DNA of 64,000 nucleotides from Betaproteobacteria bacterium (lineage in GTDB: Bacteria; Pseudomonadota; Gammaproteobacteria; Burkholderiales; Usitatibacteraceae). Of this stretch, positions 18,851 through 30,703 are shown one piece after another. Location of the stretch: positions 1 to 64,000 of the forward strand of contig JADJSD010000003.1 of the NCBI GenBank assembly GCA_016711875.1, given 5' to 3'. The notes below the pieces were generated by a model. It saw only the letters and a program-made list of their open reading frames with translations. It was not told where the DNA came from and did no database searches. Both the position numbers and the translations under genes were made by a program. Each line of letters starts with the position of its first letter. Position 1 is the first letter of the stretch.

Positions 18851-19114
18851 ATGAAAGCCCTTCTCGCCCTGGCCGGCGCGGCCCTGCTGGCCGCCGGTTG
18901 CGCCACCGATCCCGCCGTCCAGATCGCCAAGTCCGAATGCAAGGTGGCGCCGGTTACCACCTGGAGCGCTTCCGGCCGTGCCCGGACGGTGAGCGATATC
19001 GAGCGGCGCGCCGCCGAGATGGACCTCGCGCGGTCGCAGTACCGGTTCGACAACCTGGCCCGGAACGGAATGGACCCGAACCTGGTCGAGGACGCGCTGC
19101 GCGATTGCCGCTGA
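18851..19114 (+). CDS. Small outer-membrane-type lipoprotein
   Basis: The 87-residue precursor has a short signal peptide and a lipobox LLAAGC, with the lipidated Cys at residue 17. The mature part is short and charged with a C-terminal Cys (DCR). Two ATGs compete (18845 and 18851); 18851 leaves normal spacing to the GAGGAG site. No named family is recognised. It is monocistronic and ends in a strong terminator. Confidence 0.8.
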   Translation: MKALLALAGAALLAAGCATDPAVQIAKSECKVAPVTTWSASGRARTVSDIERRAAEMDLARSQYRFDNLARNGMDPNLVEDALRDCR

Positions 19115-19130
19115 CAGGGTTCGCAGGCGA

Positions 19131-19158
19131 AAAAACGGGCCCCGTGGGGCCCGTTTTT
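19131..19158. terminator. Strong bidirectional terminator
   Basis: A 13-bp perfect stem starts with AAAAA and ends with TTTTT around a GGGCCCC core. It lies 17 bases after the lipoprotein stop, and 77 bases beyond the stop of the convergent MFS gene. Confidence 0.9.
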
Positions 19159-19234
19159 CTTGCGGACGCGTTGAAGGTGTGCGTCCCCTTCCGCGAGCCT
19201 GAAGGGGACTGTCACCTTCAGCTGTCAACTTCAC

Positions 19235-20542
19235 CTAGCTCGCCATTTCCTCCGCGACGCTTTCGGTCACCGCCGGCTCCGGCGGGCCCGGCAGGCGTGC
19301 GAGCTTCGCGAGCGGCGAGGTCCACGCCATGAGCGGCAGCATGAGGAGCGCGCCCATCCCTGCCAGCAGGATCGTGGTGCGAACGCCCCAATGTTCCGCG
19401 ATCCAGCCGCCGGCCAGACCGCCCAGGGGGGCCGTCGAGACGGTGAGGGCGATCATCGTGGCCGTCACGCGCCCGAGCAGCCGGTCCGGCGTCACCGCCT
19501 GGCGAAGCGTGAGGTAGTTGATGAAGAACGTCATCGCGGTGAAGTCGAGGAGGAAGAGTCCGCCGCCGAAGATGAGGGAGGCGACCCAGTGGCTGCCGGT
19601 CGAGGCGCCCATCACCAGCCAGGCCGCGCCCGTGCCGCCGAGCGCCGCCAGCATCGTCGGCCCGAAGCCGAACCGTGCGTTGAGCGGCGCGACCGCCGTC
19701 GCGGCCGCGAGCGAGCCCACGCCGGCCAGCATGAAGAGCACGCCCACGTGACCGGCGGAGAAGCCCAGTTCGCGCGCCGCGAAAAGCACCACCACCGCGA
19801 TGTAGGCGTGCCGGAACACCTGCCAGATGGCGAGCGACCAGGCGAGCGCCCGCAGCGTGCGGTTGTTCCACACGGCGGTGAGGCCTTCGCCGATGTCGCG
19901 CCACACGCTGTCGCTCGCAAGCTTGGGGGCGTCCGTGGCCGACGGCGGGATGCCGCGCAGCATGATCGCCGAAACCGCGAAGCAGACCGCGTCCAGCAGG
20001 ATCGCGAAAGGCGCCGTGAGCCACTGGATGAGCGCGCCCGCGAGGCCGGGCCCGACGAGCTGGGCCGCGGAGTCGGACACGCCGATTTTCGCGTTGGCCT
20101 CGACGAGATTCTCGCGGCCGACGCGTTCGGTCATGAAGACCTGGTAGGCCGGCCAGCCGATCACCGAGCCCGTGCCCACGAGGAAGCCGACCACGTAGAG
20201 GATGGGCATCGAGAGCATGCCCATCCACGCGCACACCGGCACCACGGCGAGCGCGAGCGCGCGGCCCACGTCGGCGCCGATGATGACCGGGAGCTTGCGC
20301 GTGCGGTCGATGTAGACGCCCGCGAAGAGTCCGAAGAGCGTGAAGGGCAGGGCCTCGAGCGCCGTGAGCACGCCCACCTCGAACGGCGAGGCGTCGAGGA
20401 GCAGGGCGGCCGTGAGCGGCAGCGCGAGGAAGGTGACCTGGCCGCCGAAGTGGGTGATGGTGAGCGAACCCCAGAGCTTCACGAAGTCGGGGTTGCGCCA
20501 CAGGCCGGTGAGCCATCGGTCGGGGTGAAGCCGGGAGAGCAA
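19235..20542 (-). CDS. MFS transporter (EntS-like exporter family)
   Basis: The 435-residue protein has twelve predicted membrane helices and MFS features: an FGGQVTFLALPLTA first helix region and a GVYIDRTRKLP-type loop 2-3. It resembles the EntS/MFS_3 group of drug or siderophore exporters; the substrate is unknown. The best start is TTG at 20542; no canonical ribosome-binding site is evident, and an in-frame ATG is absent before helix 1. It ends before the shared terminator at 19131-19158. Confidence 0.85.
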   Translation of the reverse strand: MLSRLHPDRWLTGLWRNPDFVKLWGSLTITHFGGQVTFLALPLTAALLLDASPFEVGVLTALEALPFTLFGLFAGVYIDRTRKLPVIIGADVGRALALAVVPVCAWMGMLSMPILYVVGFLVGTGSVIGWPAYQVFMTERVGRENLVEANAKIGVSDSAAQLVGPGLAGALIQWLTAPFAILLDAVCFAVSAIMLRGIPPSATDAPKLASDSVWRDIGEGLTAVWNNRTLRALAWSLAIWQVFRHAYIAVVVLFAARELGFSAGHVGVLFMLAGVGSLAAATAVAPLNARFGFGPTMLAALGGTGAAWLVMGASTGSHWVASLIFGGGLFLLDFTAMTFFINYLTLRQAVTPDRLLGRVTATMIALTVSTAPLGGLAGGWIAEHWGVRTTILLAGMGALLMLPLMAWTSPLAKLARLPGPPEPAVTESVAEEMAS

Positions 20543-20844
20543 GGGAGTTCATTTTTTCTTCGCCGGGCCTTGCGGTCCGGCGCCGCTTTCTTGTGCAGGC
20601 GCGACGGCGCGTCGCGCGGGGCGCGAGGCGGAATGTCCGAAGGGTGTTCCGGTTCCATCCGCCTCGAATTGCCGGCGGACGGTGGTCTGCCGGGTCAGTC
20701 GATGCCGCCGAAGGACGGCGGGAGGACGAGGCGCGCCATGCCGGCGCCACGGAGCATCCCGCCGCGGGAGCGGCGAATGTCGAGGGTGGCGTCGATGCGG
20801 TTCATGGGCGGATCTCGTGGCGGGGTGAAGCGGGAAGTGGCGGA
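20543..20844. other. Intergenic stretch, no supported gene
   Basis: About 300 bases separate btaB from the MFS gene. A 36-codon minus-strand frame (20695-20805) exists but has no ribosome-binding site and no recognisable features. I see no terminator or clear promoter. The MFS promoter should lie here. Confidence 0.5.
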
Positions 20845-21606
20845 TTATAGACGCGCCGCGCGCCGGCCGGCAAATCGCCCGGGCGCAGCCCGCGCGGGCA
20901 ACCGTCCGACGAAGATGTAGTAGGGCACGCGCAGGCACGGCAGCCAGGGCACGGAGCCGAAGTGCTCCGCCAGCACGATGGTGTCGAGGCGGGAACGCAG
21001 GCAGGCGAGCGGCTCGGGCGAAAGCCGCACGCCGTCGTGGCCGAACCAGCGCGGCCAGAACGCGCGCGTCCACGCCGTGTGCTGGCGCAGGCCGTCCTCG
21101 GCCCGTTCCGCGCTGACGTAGAAGTCCACCACGCCCAGGGTGCCGCCCGGCTTGAGCTGGCCGATGGCGTTGTCGAGGGCGGCGCGCCAGTCCGGCATCA
21201 TCGTGAGCGAGTACGAGAAGTAGATCGCGTCCACCGGCTCCGGTGCGCGCCAGGTTCCCGCGTCGCCTTCGTGCACGAGCAGTTTCGGCAGGCGCGCCGC
21301 GCGTTGCCGGGCGATCTCCAGGAGCGGCCTGCACAGGTCCACGACATGGACGCTCTTCAGGCGGGCGAGTCGGGGTCCGAATCGCTCGACATTGCGTCCG
21401 GTGCCGCCGCCCATCTCGACGATGACGCCGCCGCGACGAACCGGCAGCAGCGACACGAGTTCGTCGCGCCCGTGCAGCAGCCGCTCGCGGAAGTCGTCGT
21501 AGTGGTGCGCCTGCGGCCCGTAAAAGGCGCCCAGGCGGTCGGCGAGTCCGCCCTTGCGGGGCAGGCCGCGGACCAGCGTGAACAGGGTGCGGGTGTCGGT
21601 GACCAC
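20845..21606 (-). CDS. btaB: BtaB-type SAM-dependent N-methyltransferase (betaine lipid synthesis)
   Basis: The 253-residue class I methyltransferase has the SAM motif VEMGGGTGRNVE (about residue 63) and the acidic motif VDLCRPLL. It would methylate the amino group of diacylglyceryl-homoserine three times to give the betaine lipid DGTS. The GTG start at 21606 lies 4 bases after the stop of btaA, the enzyme that makes its substrate. That context, more than the fold, gives the specific call. Confidence 0.82.
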   Translation of the reverse strand: MVTDTRTLFTLVRGLPRKGGLADRLGAFYGPQAHHYDDFRERLLHGRDELVSLLPVRRGGVIVEMGGGTGRNVERFGPRLARLKSVHVVDLCRPLLEIARQRAARLPKLLVHEGDAGTWRAPEPVDAIYFSYSLTMMPDWRAALDNAIGQLKPGGTLGVVDFYVSAERAEDGLRQHTAWTRAFWPRWFGHDGVRLSPEPLACLRSRLDTIVLAEHFGSVPWLPCLRVPYYIFVGRLPARAAPGRFAGRRAARL

Positions 21607-21610
21607 GTAC

Positions 21611-22858
21611 CTAGCCCGGGAAGCGCGCGATGTGGAACCCCGCGTAGGTGTGGACGCGGTCCTCCCGCGTGAGGCGTTCGGCTCGCGCGTCGTCGAACGC
21701 GAGGCGTTCCCGGATCGGGCTGCCTCCCACGTGAAGCGTCGCGAGGTAGGGCGGATCGCGGTGGGCGCTTCGGAAGAGAACGAGGGCGCCCGGCGACGCG
21801 GTGCGCTCGATTTCCCGCCACTCCTCCTCGAGCGCCTGCGGCTTGTAGCCGCTCATCCAGTCCATGTGGTCGAGCAGCACGAATCGCGTGGGTTTCGCCG
21901 GCGTGCGGCGAAGGAATTGCGTGACGGTGTCCGTGTGCAGGCGGATGCGCTCAACCAGCCCGCGCTTGAGCCGCGCGAACGGCAGGGGTTTCAGGTACTG
22001 CGGGCAGCACGCCGGCGTGTAGTGGCCGCGAACATAGACGGACCAGAAGTAGTTGTCGCGTGCGGGCAGTTCCCGGAAGACGTATTCCACCGACTCGCGG
22101 ACGAACCCGGCGACCCCGTGGGCGTGCTGGGCTTCGACCTGGCGGCGTTGCGCGAAAGGCACGCCCAGCAGGCTCATCGTGAACTGCCGCGACAGCACCC
22201 AGTCCACGGGCTTTCCCCACAGCAGCGGAGCGATCCGCTCGTCGTAGTGGGCTCGCTGCGTCTCGAGGTCCGGCGCATCGAAGATCGCGTGTACCGCCTC
22301 TCGCAGGGCCGGCCGCATCGCCAGGTAGCGCCGGAAGCCGCGTGCGACGAGCCCGGACAGGCCGTGGAAGAAAAGGGGCTGGCGCGGGTCCGCGAACCAG
22401 TGGTGGTGGCGATCCCACCAGGCCTGCGCGAACGGCGTGAGGTGCGGGCGCAGCAGTTCGTGGTAGATCGGGCCGATCCTCGGATGCGTGCCCTCGCCGA
22501 AGATCCGGAAGAAGTCGTCGTGAGCGAGCGTCCGGATGCCGGCGATCTTGAGCTGGGCGAGCGCGTTCTGCCGGGGATTCGCATCGACAGCGTGGATGGC
22601 GCGCGGCTCGTCGAGGGCGTAGTCGAGCGCATTGCAGCCGGCGCTCGTGATGACCATGACGGTGTCGGACGGGCCGAGCCCGAGCGCCTGGCGGTCGACG
22701 GCCGGGTCCTCCCAGCAGGTGTTGTAGACGAGCGAGCGCGAATAGATCGCGTCGAAGATCTTCTGGTCGAACCGGTCGGAGAGGGAAGGGGATGCGGGGA
22801 CGGCGAAGGCTGGGCGGGACACGCGCGCGGGCTCCTGGGGAGGCTTGCGCGGGCACAC
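21611..22858 (-). CDS. btaA: BtaA, SAM:diacylglycerol 3-amino-3-carboxypropyltransferase (DUF3419)
   Basis: The 415-residue protein has the DUF3419 layout: NTCWEDPAVDRQAL, then ITSAGCNALDYAL (SAM-binding) and VDANPRQNALAQLK. It transfers the aminocarboxypropyl group of SAM to diacylglycerol, the first step in phosphorus-free DGTS lipid synthesis. The pair btaA-btaB is a translational unit. Betaine lipids are usually made under phosphate limitation in bacteria; I find no Pho box in the 34 bases upstream, and the genes could be read from the acnA transcript. Confidence 0.9.
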   Translation of the reverse strand: MCPRKPPQEPARVSRPAFAVPASPSLSDRFDQKIFDAIYSRSLVYNTCWEDPAVDRQALGLGPSDTVMVITSAGCNALDYALDEPRAIHAVDANPRQNALAQLKIAGIRTLAHDDFFRIFGEGTHPRIGPIYHELLRPHLTPFAQAWWDRHHHWFADPRQPLFFHGLSGLVARGFRRYLAMRPALREAVHAIFDAPDLETQRAHYDERIAPLLWGKPVDWVLSRQFTMSLLGVPFAQRRQVEAQHAHGVAGFVRESVEYVFRELPARDNYFWSVYVRGHYTPACCPQYLKPLPFARLKRGLVERIRLHTDTVTQFLRRTPAKPTRFVLLDHMDWMSGYKPQALEEEWREIERTASPGALVLFRSAHRDPPYLATLHVGGSPIRERLAFDDARAERLTREDRVHTYAGFHIARFPG

Positions 22859-22892
22859 TACCGGGATCGCGTGACCGCGGTGTGACGCTCCG

Positions 22893-23565
22893 TCAGCGCC
22901 CCTTCGGCTTGCCGAGGTAGCGCGCGTCGTCGAAGGTGGCCATCCAGCGCGGCTCGTACACCACGAAGATCGCCGTGAGCAGCCCCGTGAGGAAAGCCTC
23001 GCCCCAGGAAAGCAGCAGTCCGTAGGGGAGGAACCCGTCCGAGAGCCGGGACCATGGTGCCGCCCCGGCCGCGGCGTGCGCGAGGGCGGCGGCGGTCACC
23101 GTCACCGCGAAGGCGATGCCCGGGGCGAAGAACCCCGCCAGGAAGATGAACGTGAACGGATTGCGGGGCAGGCGGCTGTCCGCGAGTCGCCGCAGGCCGT
23201 CGGCGACCGTGATCGGGAGCCAGGCGGCCAGGAGCCACGTCGCGCCGAGTCCCGGCCACTCGCTCCCGCGCCACAGCCACGCGGCCACCACCGCAGGCAA
23301 CGCGGCGACGAGCGCGAGGTCGCGCCCGAACATGAGCGCGACGAGTGGCGTGGCGAGAAGGTGAAGCGCAAGCCCGGGGGTGGGCCTCGCCGACAGGATC
23401 CACGCCAGCGCGATCGCGAACGAGGCCCCGAGCCAGCCGTGCAGCCGGAATCCGTCGGCCAGGAGCGCCCAGGGCGCGCGGCGCGCGGCCCGCGCGCAGA
23501 AAAAGGGCGACCGCCGAGGTGGCGATCGCCCAGCCGATGGCCAGCGGGGTCGCGAGGAAGTCCAC
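22893..23565 (-). CDS. CbiM-like predicted membrane protein (COG3235), frameshifted
   Basis: Two overlapping frames together encode one COG3235/energy-coupling-factor permease-like protein of about 223 residues. The N-terminal helix is read from GTG 23565. The rest (ending FDDARYLGKPKGR, with RLPRNPFTFIFLAGFF and VVYEPRWMATFDD hallmarks) is in another frame. The join falls near 23480-23505, at a run of five A/T or a GGG triplet; one extra base there explains the break. The span of 673 bases is one more than a multiple of three. Either the gene is broken or the sequence has a 1-nt error. The substrate (cobalt, nickel or other) is unknown. Confidence 0.72.
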
Positions 23566-23587
23566 CGCGAACCCGGGGCCGCGTCCG

Positions 23588-26284
<2,697 letters not shown>

Positions 26285-26325
26285 GGGATTCTCGTGGGGG
26301 TGGATGGCGTTCGTTGAAAGGGGGG

Positions 26326-26766
26326 CTACGGGGCCGGCTTCCCGGCGGGGCGGATCTGGACGTCGTATTCGCGGCCCTTGTCGTCACGGCACGTTCCGCC
26401 GCCGCGGCCGGAGCCGCCACGCAGGTCGCACCGAAGCCCCGAGCCGTCGGGGGCGGTGAGCAGGGCCTTGTAGAGGCCGCCCTCGGGGTTGTCGACCGAG
26501 ACCGTGCCCAGGCCCCAGCCCCGGCGGCCCCAGCCGCCCCACGCCCCGCCGGTGACGGTGCCTGTGGATCGCGCGGGGGCGGCCTCGACCCAGGTGCCAG
26601 TGTAGGCCTTGTCGTCGATGGTGATGGCGATGCGGCCTTCGGGGCCGCCGTCGTCGGCGGTGCCGTGGTAGAGCTTGCCGCTGTCACGAGGCATGAGCGT
26701 CAACTGCACGGTGGACGCGCAGCCGAAGGCGATCGGGAGCAGGGCGAGCGCGGCGAGGCGTTTCAT
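26326..26766 (-). CDS. Small lipoprotein of unknown function
   Basis: The 146-residue precursor has a signal peptide with lipobox IAFGC (Cys16). The mature part includes LMPRDSGKLYHG, a Gly/Trp-rich stretch (WGGWGRRGWG) and a Cys pair in LRCDLRGGSGRGGGTC. The ATG at 26766 follows AAAGGAGA. It lies between prpD and acnA on the same strand. No named function is recognised. Confidence 0.75.
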   Translation of the reverse strand: MKRLAALALLPIAFGCASTVQLTLMPRDSGKLYHGTADDGGPEGRIAITIDDKAYTGTWVEAAPARSTGTVTGGAWGGWGRRGWGLGTVSVDNPEGGLYKALLTAPDGSGLRCDLRGGSGRGGGTCRDDKGREYDVQIRPAGKPAP

Positions 26767-26839
26767 GCGGTCTCCTTTCGTCCCGGCCGGTGAGACGCAG
26801 ATGAAAGCACAGCCGGGCCGGCCGCGCCAATGACGGCGG

Positions 26840-28306
26840 TCACGCGGCACCCGCCGGGACGGCCAGGAGGTCGACGAATTCGTGGACCGGCGTGGCCTCG
26901 AGCCTCTCCGGGGCGAGGCACAGCGCCAGGATGGCCTCCTGGCGGCGTTCGGGATACCGCCGGGCCAGGTTGGCCTTGAATTTCTCGACCAGAAGGGGCA
27001 TGCCTTCCGCGCGGCGACGCTGGTGACCGATAGGGTACTCGACGACGATTTCCGCGAGCCGGGTGCCGTCGTCCAGTTCGACCGTCAGCGCGTTGGCGAT
27101 GGAGCGCTTGTCCGGGTCATGGTAGTCCCTCGTGAATGCCGGGTCCTCGACGCACGCGATCCGCTCGCGCAGCGCGTCGATTCGCGGGTCCTTCGCGATC
27201 GCGTCCTCGTAGTCCGCGGCCGTGAGCCGGCCGAAGAGGAGGGGGATGGCGACCATGTACTGGATGCAGTGGTCGCGGTCGGCCGGGTTGTGGAGCGGGC
27301 CCTGCTTGTCGATGATGCGAAGGCACGCCTCGTGCGTGCGGATGGTGATGCGCCGGATGTCGGCCGCGGACTTTCCCCGCCTCGCGAGTTCCCCGTGCAG
27401 CGTCATCGCGGCCTCGACGGCCGTCTGGGCATGGAACTCGGCGGGGAAGGAGATCTTGAAGAGCACGTTCTCCATCACGTAGCTGCCGTAAGCCCGCTGG
27501 AACGCGAACGGCCGGCCCTCGAAGAGTACGTCGTAGAAGCCCCAGGTCTTCGCCGTGAGCACGGAGGGGCAGCCCATCTCGCCGGTCTTCGCGATGAGCG
27601 CCAGGCGCACGGCGCGGCTCGTGGCGTCGCCCGCGGCCCAGCTCTTGCGCGAGCCGGTGTTGGGCGCGTGGCGGTAGGTTCGGAGCGACTGGCCGTCCAC
27701 CCAGGCGAGGGGGACGGCATTGACGATCTCCTCGCGCGCGAGCCCGAGCATCCCCGCGACGACGGCCGTGGAAGCCACCTTCACGAGCACGACGTGGTCG
27801 AGACCGACCTTGTTGAAGCTGTTCTCGAGCGCGATGCAGCCCTGGATCTCGTGGGCCTTGATCATGGCCGTGAGCACATCCTGCACGGTCAGCGGCTTCT
27901 TGCCCGCGGCAACGGCATTGCGCGAGAGCCAGTCGGCCGTCGCGAGGATGCCGCCGAGGTTGTCCGACGGGTGGCCCCACTCGGCGGCGAGCCAGGTGTC
28001 GTTGAAGTCGAGCCAGCGGATCATCGTGCCGATGTCGAAGGCGGCCTTGACCGGGTCCAGCTGGAAGGCGGTGCCGGGCACCCGGGCGCCGTTCGGCACG
28101 ATCGTGCCGGGGACGATGGGGCCCAGCAGCTTCGTGCAGGCGGGGTAGTCCAGGGCCTCGAACCCGCAGCCCAGCGTGTCCATGAGGCAGTAACGGGCCG
28201 TGCGGATGGCCTCTTCGCTCGCGACCTCGAAATCGAGGACGTAGTCGGCGATGTCGGCGAGGACCTGGTCGGGCTGGGGGCGGGCGTTGGAGATGGGGGC
28301 GGACAC
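26840..28306 (-). CDS. prpD: MmgE/PrpD family 2-methylcitrate dehydratase
   Basis: The 488-residue protein matches PrpD over its length: RYCLMDTLGCGFEALDYP near residue 40, IRWLDFNDTWLAAEWGHPSDN near 95, and a C-terminal domain with DKQGPLHNPADRDHCIQYM. It dehydrates 2-methylcitrate in propionate oxidation. Upstream on the same strand is prpC, separated by a 171-bp inverted-repeat element. No prpB is in the window. Confidence 0.93.
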   Translation of the reverse strand: MSAPISNARPQPDQVLADIADYVLDFEVASEEAIRTARYCLMDTLGCGFEALDYPACTKLLGPIVPGTIVPNGARVPGTAFQLDPVKAAFDIGTMIRWLDFNDTWLAAEWGHPSDNLGGILATADWLSRNAVAAGKKPLTVQDVLTAMIKAHEIQGCIALENSFNKVGLDHVVLVKVASTAVVAGMLGLAREEIVNAVPLAWVDGQSLRTYRHAPNTGSRKSWAAGDATSRAVRLALIAKTGEMGCPSVLTAKTWGFYDVLFEGRPFAFQRAYGSYVMENVLFKISFPAEFHAQTAVEAAMTLHGELARRGKSAADIRRITIRTHEACLRIIDKQGPLHNPADRDHCIQYMVAIPLLFGRLTAADYEDAIAKDPRIDALRERIACVEDPAFTRDYHDPDKRSIANALTVELDDGTRLAEIVVEYPIGHQRRRAEGMPLLVEKFKANLARRYPERRQEAILALCLAPERLEATPVHEFVDLLAVPAGAA

Positions 28307-28334
28307 GCTGATGGTTTTCCTGACGGGCTCAAGT

Positions 28335-28505
28335 CAAAGGCATTGGAACCGCAGATGAACACGGATGAACACAAATGACCTGGGGATGAAGATTCGCGAC
28401 ATCCCATCGTTGAATTCGGACGATCGAACCCAGGGCCCCGCGAATCCATTCAAGGGGCCTTCATCTGCGTTCATCCGCGTTCATCTGCGGTTCCAACGCC
28501 TTTCG
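28335..28505. repeat. Intergenic inverted-repeat element (GCAGATGAAC family), copy 1
   Basis: The left arm (28335-28378) contains TTGGAACCGCAGATGAAC and further ATGAAC units; the right arm (28460-28505) is its reverse complement ending GGTTCCAACGCCTTTCG. The interior of about 81 bases is unrelated to those of the other copies. It fills the gap between prpC and prpD. Related copies lie at 43015, 44549-44714 and 54646-54820. Confidence 0.85.
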
Positions 28506-28507
28506 TC

Positions 28508-29659
28508 CTACGTGCGTTGCGCGAGCGGCACGAACGCGAGATCCTCCGGCCCGACGTAGTTCGCCGAAGGCCGGATGATCTTCCCGTCGCTGCGCTGCTC
28601 GATCGCGTGCGCGCACCAGCCCGCGGCGCGGGAGACGGCGAAGAGCGGCGTGAACATCGCGGTGGGCACGCCCATCAGGTGGTAGCTCGTGGCGCTGTAC
28701 CAGTCGAGGTTCGGGAACATCCTCTTCTCCCGCCACATCACCGCCTCCACGCGGGCGGAGATGTCGAACAGTTTCGTGTTGCCCGCATCGTCCGACAGCC
28801 GCCGTGCCACCTCCTTGATGACGGCGCTTCGCGGGTCGGCGATCGTGTAGACCGGGTGGCCGAAGCCGATGATCACCTGCCTTTCCCCCACGCGCTTCAC
28901 GATGTCCGCCTCCGCCTCGTCCGGGTCGTCGTAGCGGCCGATGGTGTCGAAGGCATGCTCGTTGGCGCCGCCGTGCTTCGGGCCCTTCAGGGCGCCGATG
29001 GCGGCCGTGACGGCGGAGAACAGGTCGGCGCCCGTGCTCGCGACGACGCGCGCGGTGAAGGTGGAGGCGTTGAACTCGTGCTCGGCGTAGAGGATGAGCG
29101 AGGCGTGCATCGAGCGCACCCACAGGTCCGAAGGCTTGCGGCCGTGCAGGAGGTGAAGCAGGTGCCCGCCGACGCTCTCGTCGTCCGTCCCGACCTCGAT
29201 GCGCCGGCCGGCGTGGGAAAAGTGGTGCCAGTACATCAGCATCGAGCCGAGGCAGGCGATGAGACGGTCGGCGATGTCGCGCGCGGGGGCGATCTTGTGT
29301 TCCTCGCCTTCGGGCAGCACGGCGCCCAGGGCCGAGCAGGCGGTGCGCATCACGTCCATCGGGTGCGTGTTGGCGGGGAGGCACTCCAGGATGTCCCTCA
29401 CACCGGCGGGGATGCCGCGCAGCGACTGGAGCTTTCGCCGGTAGGCGGCGAGCTCGTCGGCATTCGGGAGCTTGCCGTGCACGAGCAGGTGCGCGATCTC
29501 CTCGAATTCGCACCGCGTCGCGATGTCGAGGATGTCGTAGCCGCGGTAGCGCAGGTCGTTGCCGGCGCGCCCCACCGTGCACAGGGCGGTGTTGCCGGCG
29601 CTCACGCCCGAGAGCGCGACGGACTTCTTGGGGCCCGGTCCGGGCGGGGCGGAGTGCAC
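28508..29659 (-). CDS. prpC: 2-methylcitrate synthase
   Basis: The 383-residue citrate synthase-family enzyme condenses propionyl-CoA with oxaloacetate. It has KHGGANEHAFD and IGFGHPVYTIADPRS, carrying the two catalytic histidines, and lacks the N-terminal extension of the GltA at 37213. The short length and the prpD neighbour support PrpC. The start is GTG at 29659, 13 bases after the upstream lyase stop; an ATG is not available at the N-terminus. Confidence 0.93.
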   Translation of the reverse strand: MHSAPPGPGPKKSVALSGVSAGNTALCTVGRAGNDLRYRGYDILDIATRCEFEEIAHLLVHGKLPNADELAAYRRKLQSLRGIPAGVRDILECLPANTHPMDVMRTACSALGAVLPEGEEHKIAPARDIADRLIACLGSMLMYWHHFSHAGRRIEVGTDDESVGGHLLHLLHGRKPSDLWVRSMHASLILYAEHEFNASTFTARVVASTGADLFSAVTAAIGALKGPKHGGANEHAFDTIGRYDDPDEAEADIVKRVGERQVIIGFGHPVYTIADPRSAVIKEVARRLSDDAGNTKLFDISARVEAVMWREKRMFPNLDWYSATSYHLMGVPTAMFTPLFAVSRAAGWCAHAIEQRSDGKIIRPSANYVGPEDLAFVPLAQRT

Positions 29660-29672
29660 GGGCCGGGCGTCG

Positions 29673-30665
29673 TCAGTCGAAGAAGGCGCGGGCGGCCTCT
29701 TCGGGCATCTTCACGCCGGTGACGCGGGCCTTCTGGAGGAGTTCCCAGAAATAGCGGTAGGTCGCGCGATCGTGCAACTCGCCGTCGAACTGGATCGGGC
29801 CCCAGTTGGCCGCCTGGGCCTGCAGCAGGATGGCGCCGGCGACCGCCACTTCGTTCAGGTCGGGCTTCATCGCGTCGACGATGGGCGGGATCTGCGCCGG
29901 GTGGATGCTCCACATGCGCATGAAGCCGAAGTCGGTGCGCGCGCGCCAGGCGTCGCGAAAGACGTTGTAGCTGTTCTTGAGGTCGAGCGAGACGTTGTGG
30001 GCCGGCACGACGCCGTGGGCGAGGGCCGCGGCCACCACTTCCGTCTTGGCCCGCGCGATGAGCGGGTGCTCGAACTGTCCCGGCGAGCGCATGGCCGAGG
30101 CGTTCACGGCGCCGTGGTGGCCGCTCACGAAGTCCATGAGGCCGAAGTCGAGCACCTGCACGGAGGGAAGCTTCGCGATCTCCCAGGCGTCGTGCAGCGC
30201 GCCGTGCGTCTCGACGAGCACGTGCACAGGGACGACGCGCTTGTGCCGTTTCTTCTTCGAGACGGCCTGGATGTAGTCGATCATCTCCGCGGCCTGCGCG
30301 ACCGAGGTGCACTTCGGGATCGTCACGTAGGCGATCACCTTGCCCGCGCCGCCCACGAGGATGTCGACGTCCTTCTTCCAGTGCGGGTGCGTGTAGTCGT
30401 GGATGCGCGCGCCCGCCATGGCGAAGCGGTTCGCGGTGGAGTTGAGAACGCCCACGATCATCTCCGCGTGCGCCTTTTCGCGACCGGTCTCGGCGCCGTC
30501 CTCGCAGTCGCAGGTGATGTCGAACACCGCGCCGAGGCGCTCCTGCAGCTCGAGCGCCTTGAGGATCAGCTTCTCGCTGCCGGCGAAGTGCTCGCAGGCG
30601 GGGATGACCGGAAAGGGCTTCTCGCCGGCGAAGAGGGCGTCCTTGGGATGGGCAGGGGCGGGCAT
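29673..30665 (-). CDS. HpcH/HpaI-type aldolase/CoA ester lyase
   Basis: The 330-residue TIM-barrel lyase has metal-ligand region CDCEDGAETGREKAH near residue 55 and active-site segments VHVLVETHGAL, GLMDFVSGHHG and WSIHPAQIPPI. It belongs to the citrate lyase beta/malyl-CoA lyase superfamily. It lies between the MaoC hydratase and prpC. A C5 acyl-CoA lyase (citramalyl-CoA or methylmalyl-CoA) is inferred from context. It differs clearly from the CitE-type lyase at 31778 and so is not a recent duplicate. Confidence 0.85.
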   Translation of the reverse strand: MPAPAHPKDALFAGEKPFPVIPACEHFAGSEKLILKALELQERLGAVFDITCDCEDGAETGREKAHAEMIVGVLNSTANRFAMAGARIHDYTHPHWKKDVDILVGGAGKVIAYVTIPKCTSVAQAAEMIDYIQAVSKKKRHKRVVPVHVLVETHGALHDAWEIAKLPSVQVLDFGLMDFVSGHHGAVNASAMRSPGQFEHPLIARAKTEVVAAALAHGVVPAHNVSLDLKNSYNVFRDAWRARTDFGFMRMWSIHPAQIPPIVDAMKPDLNEVAVAGAILLQAQAANWGPIQFDGELHDRATYRYFWELLQKARVTGVKMPEEAARAFFD

Positions 30666-30703
30666 GGGGAGTCCTTCCGGATGGGGATCGGTATTCTAGG
30701 CGT

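Noticed and set aside
20695..20805. 36-codon minus-strand frame upstream of the MFS gene
   Set aside because: No ribosome-binding site, no signal peptide and no recognised similarity.
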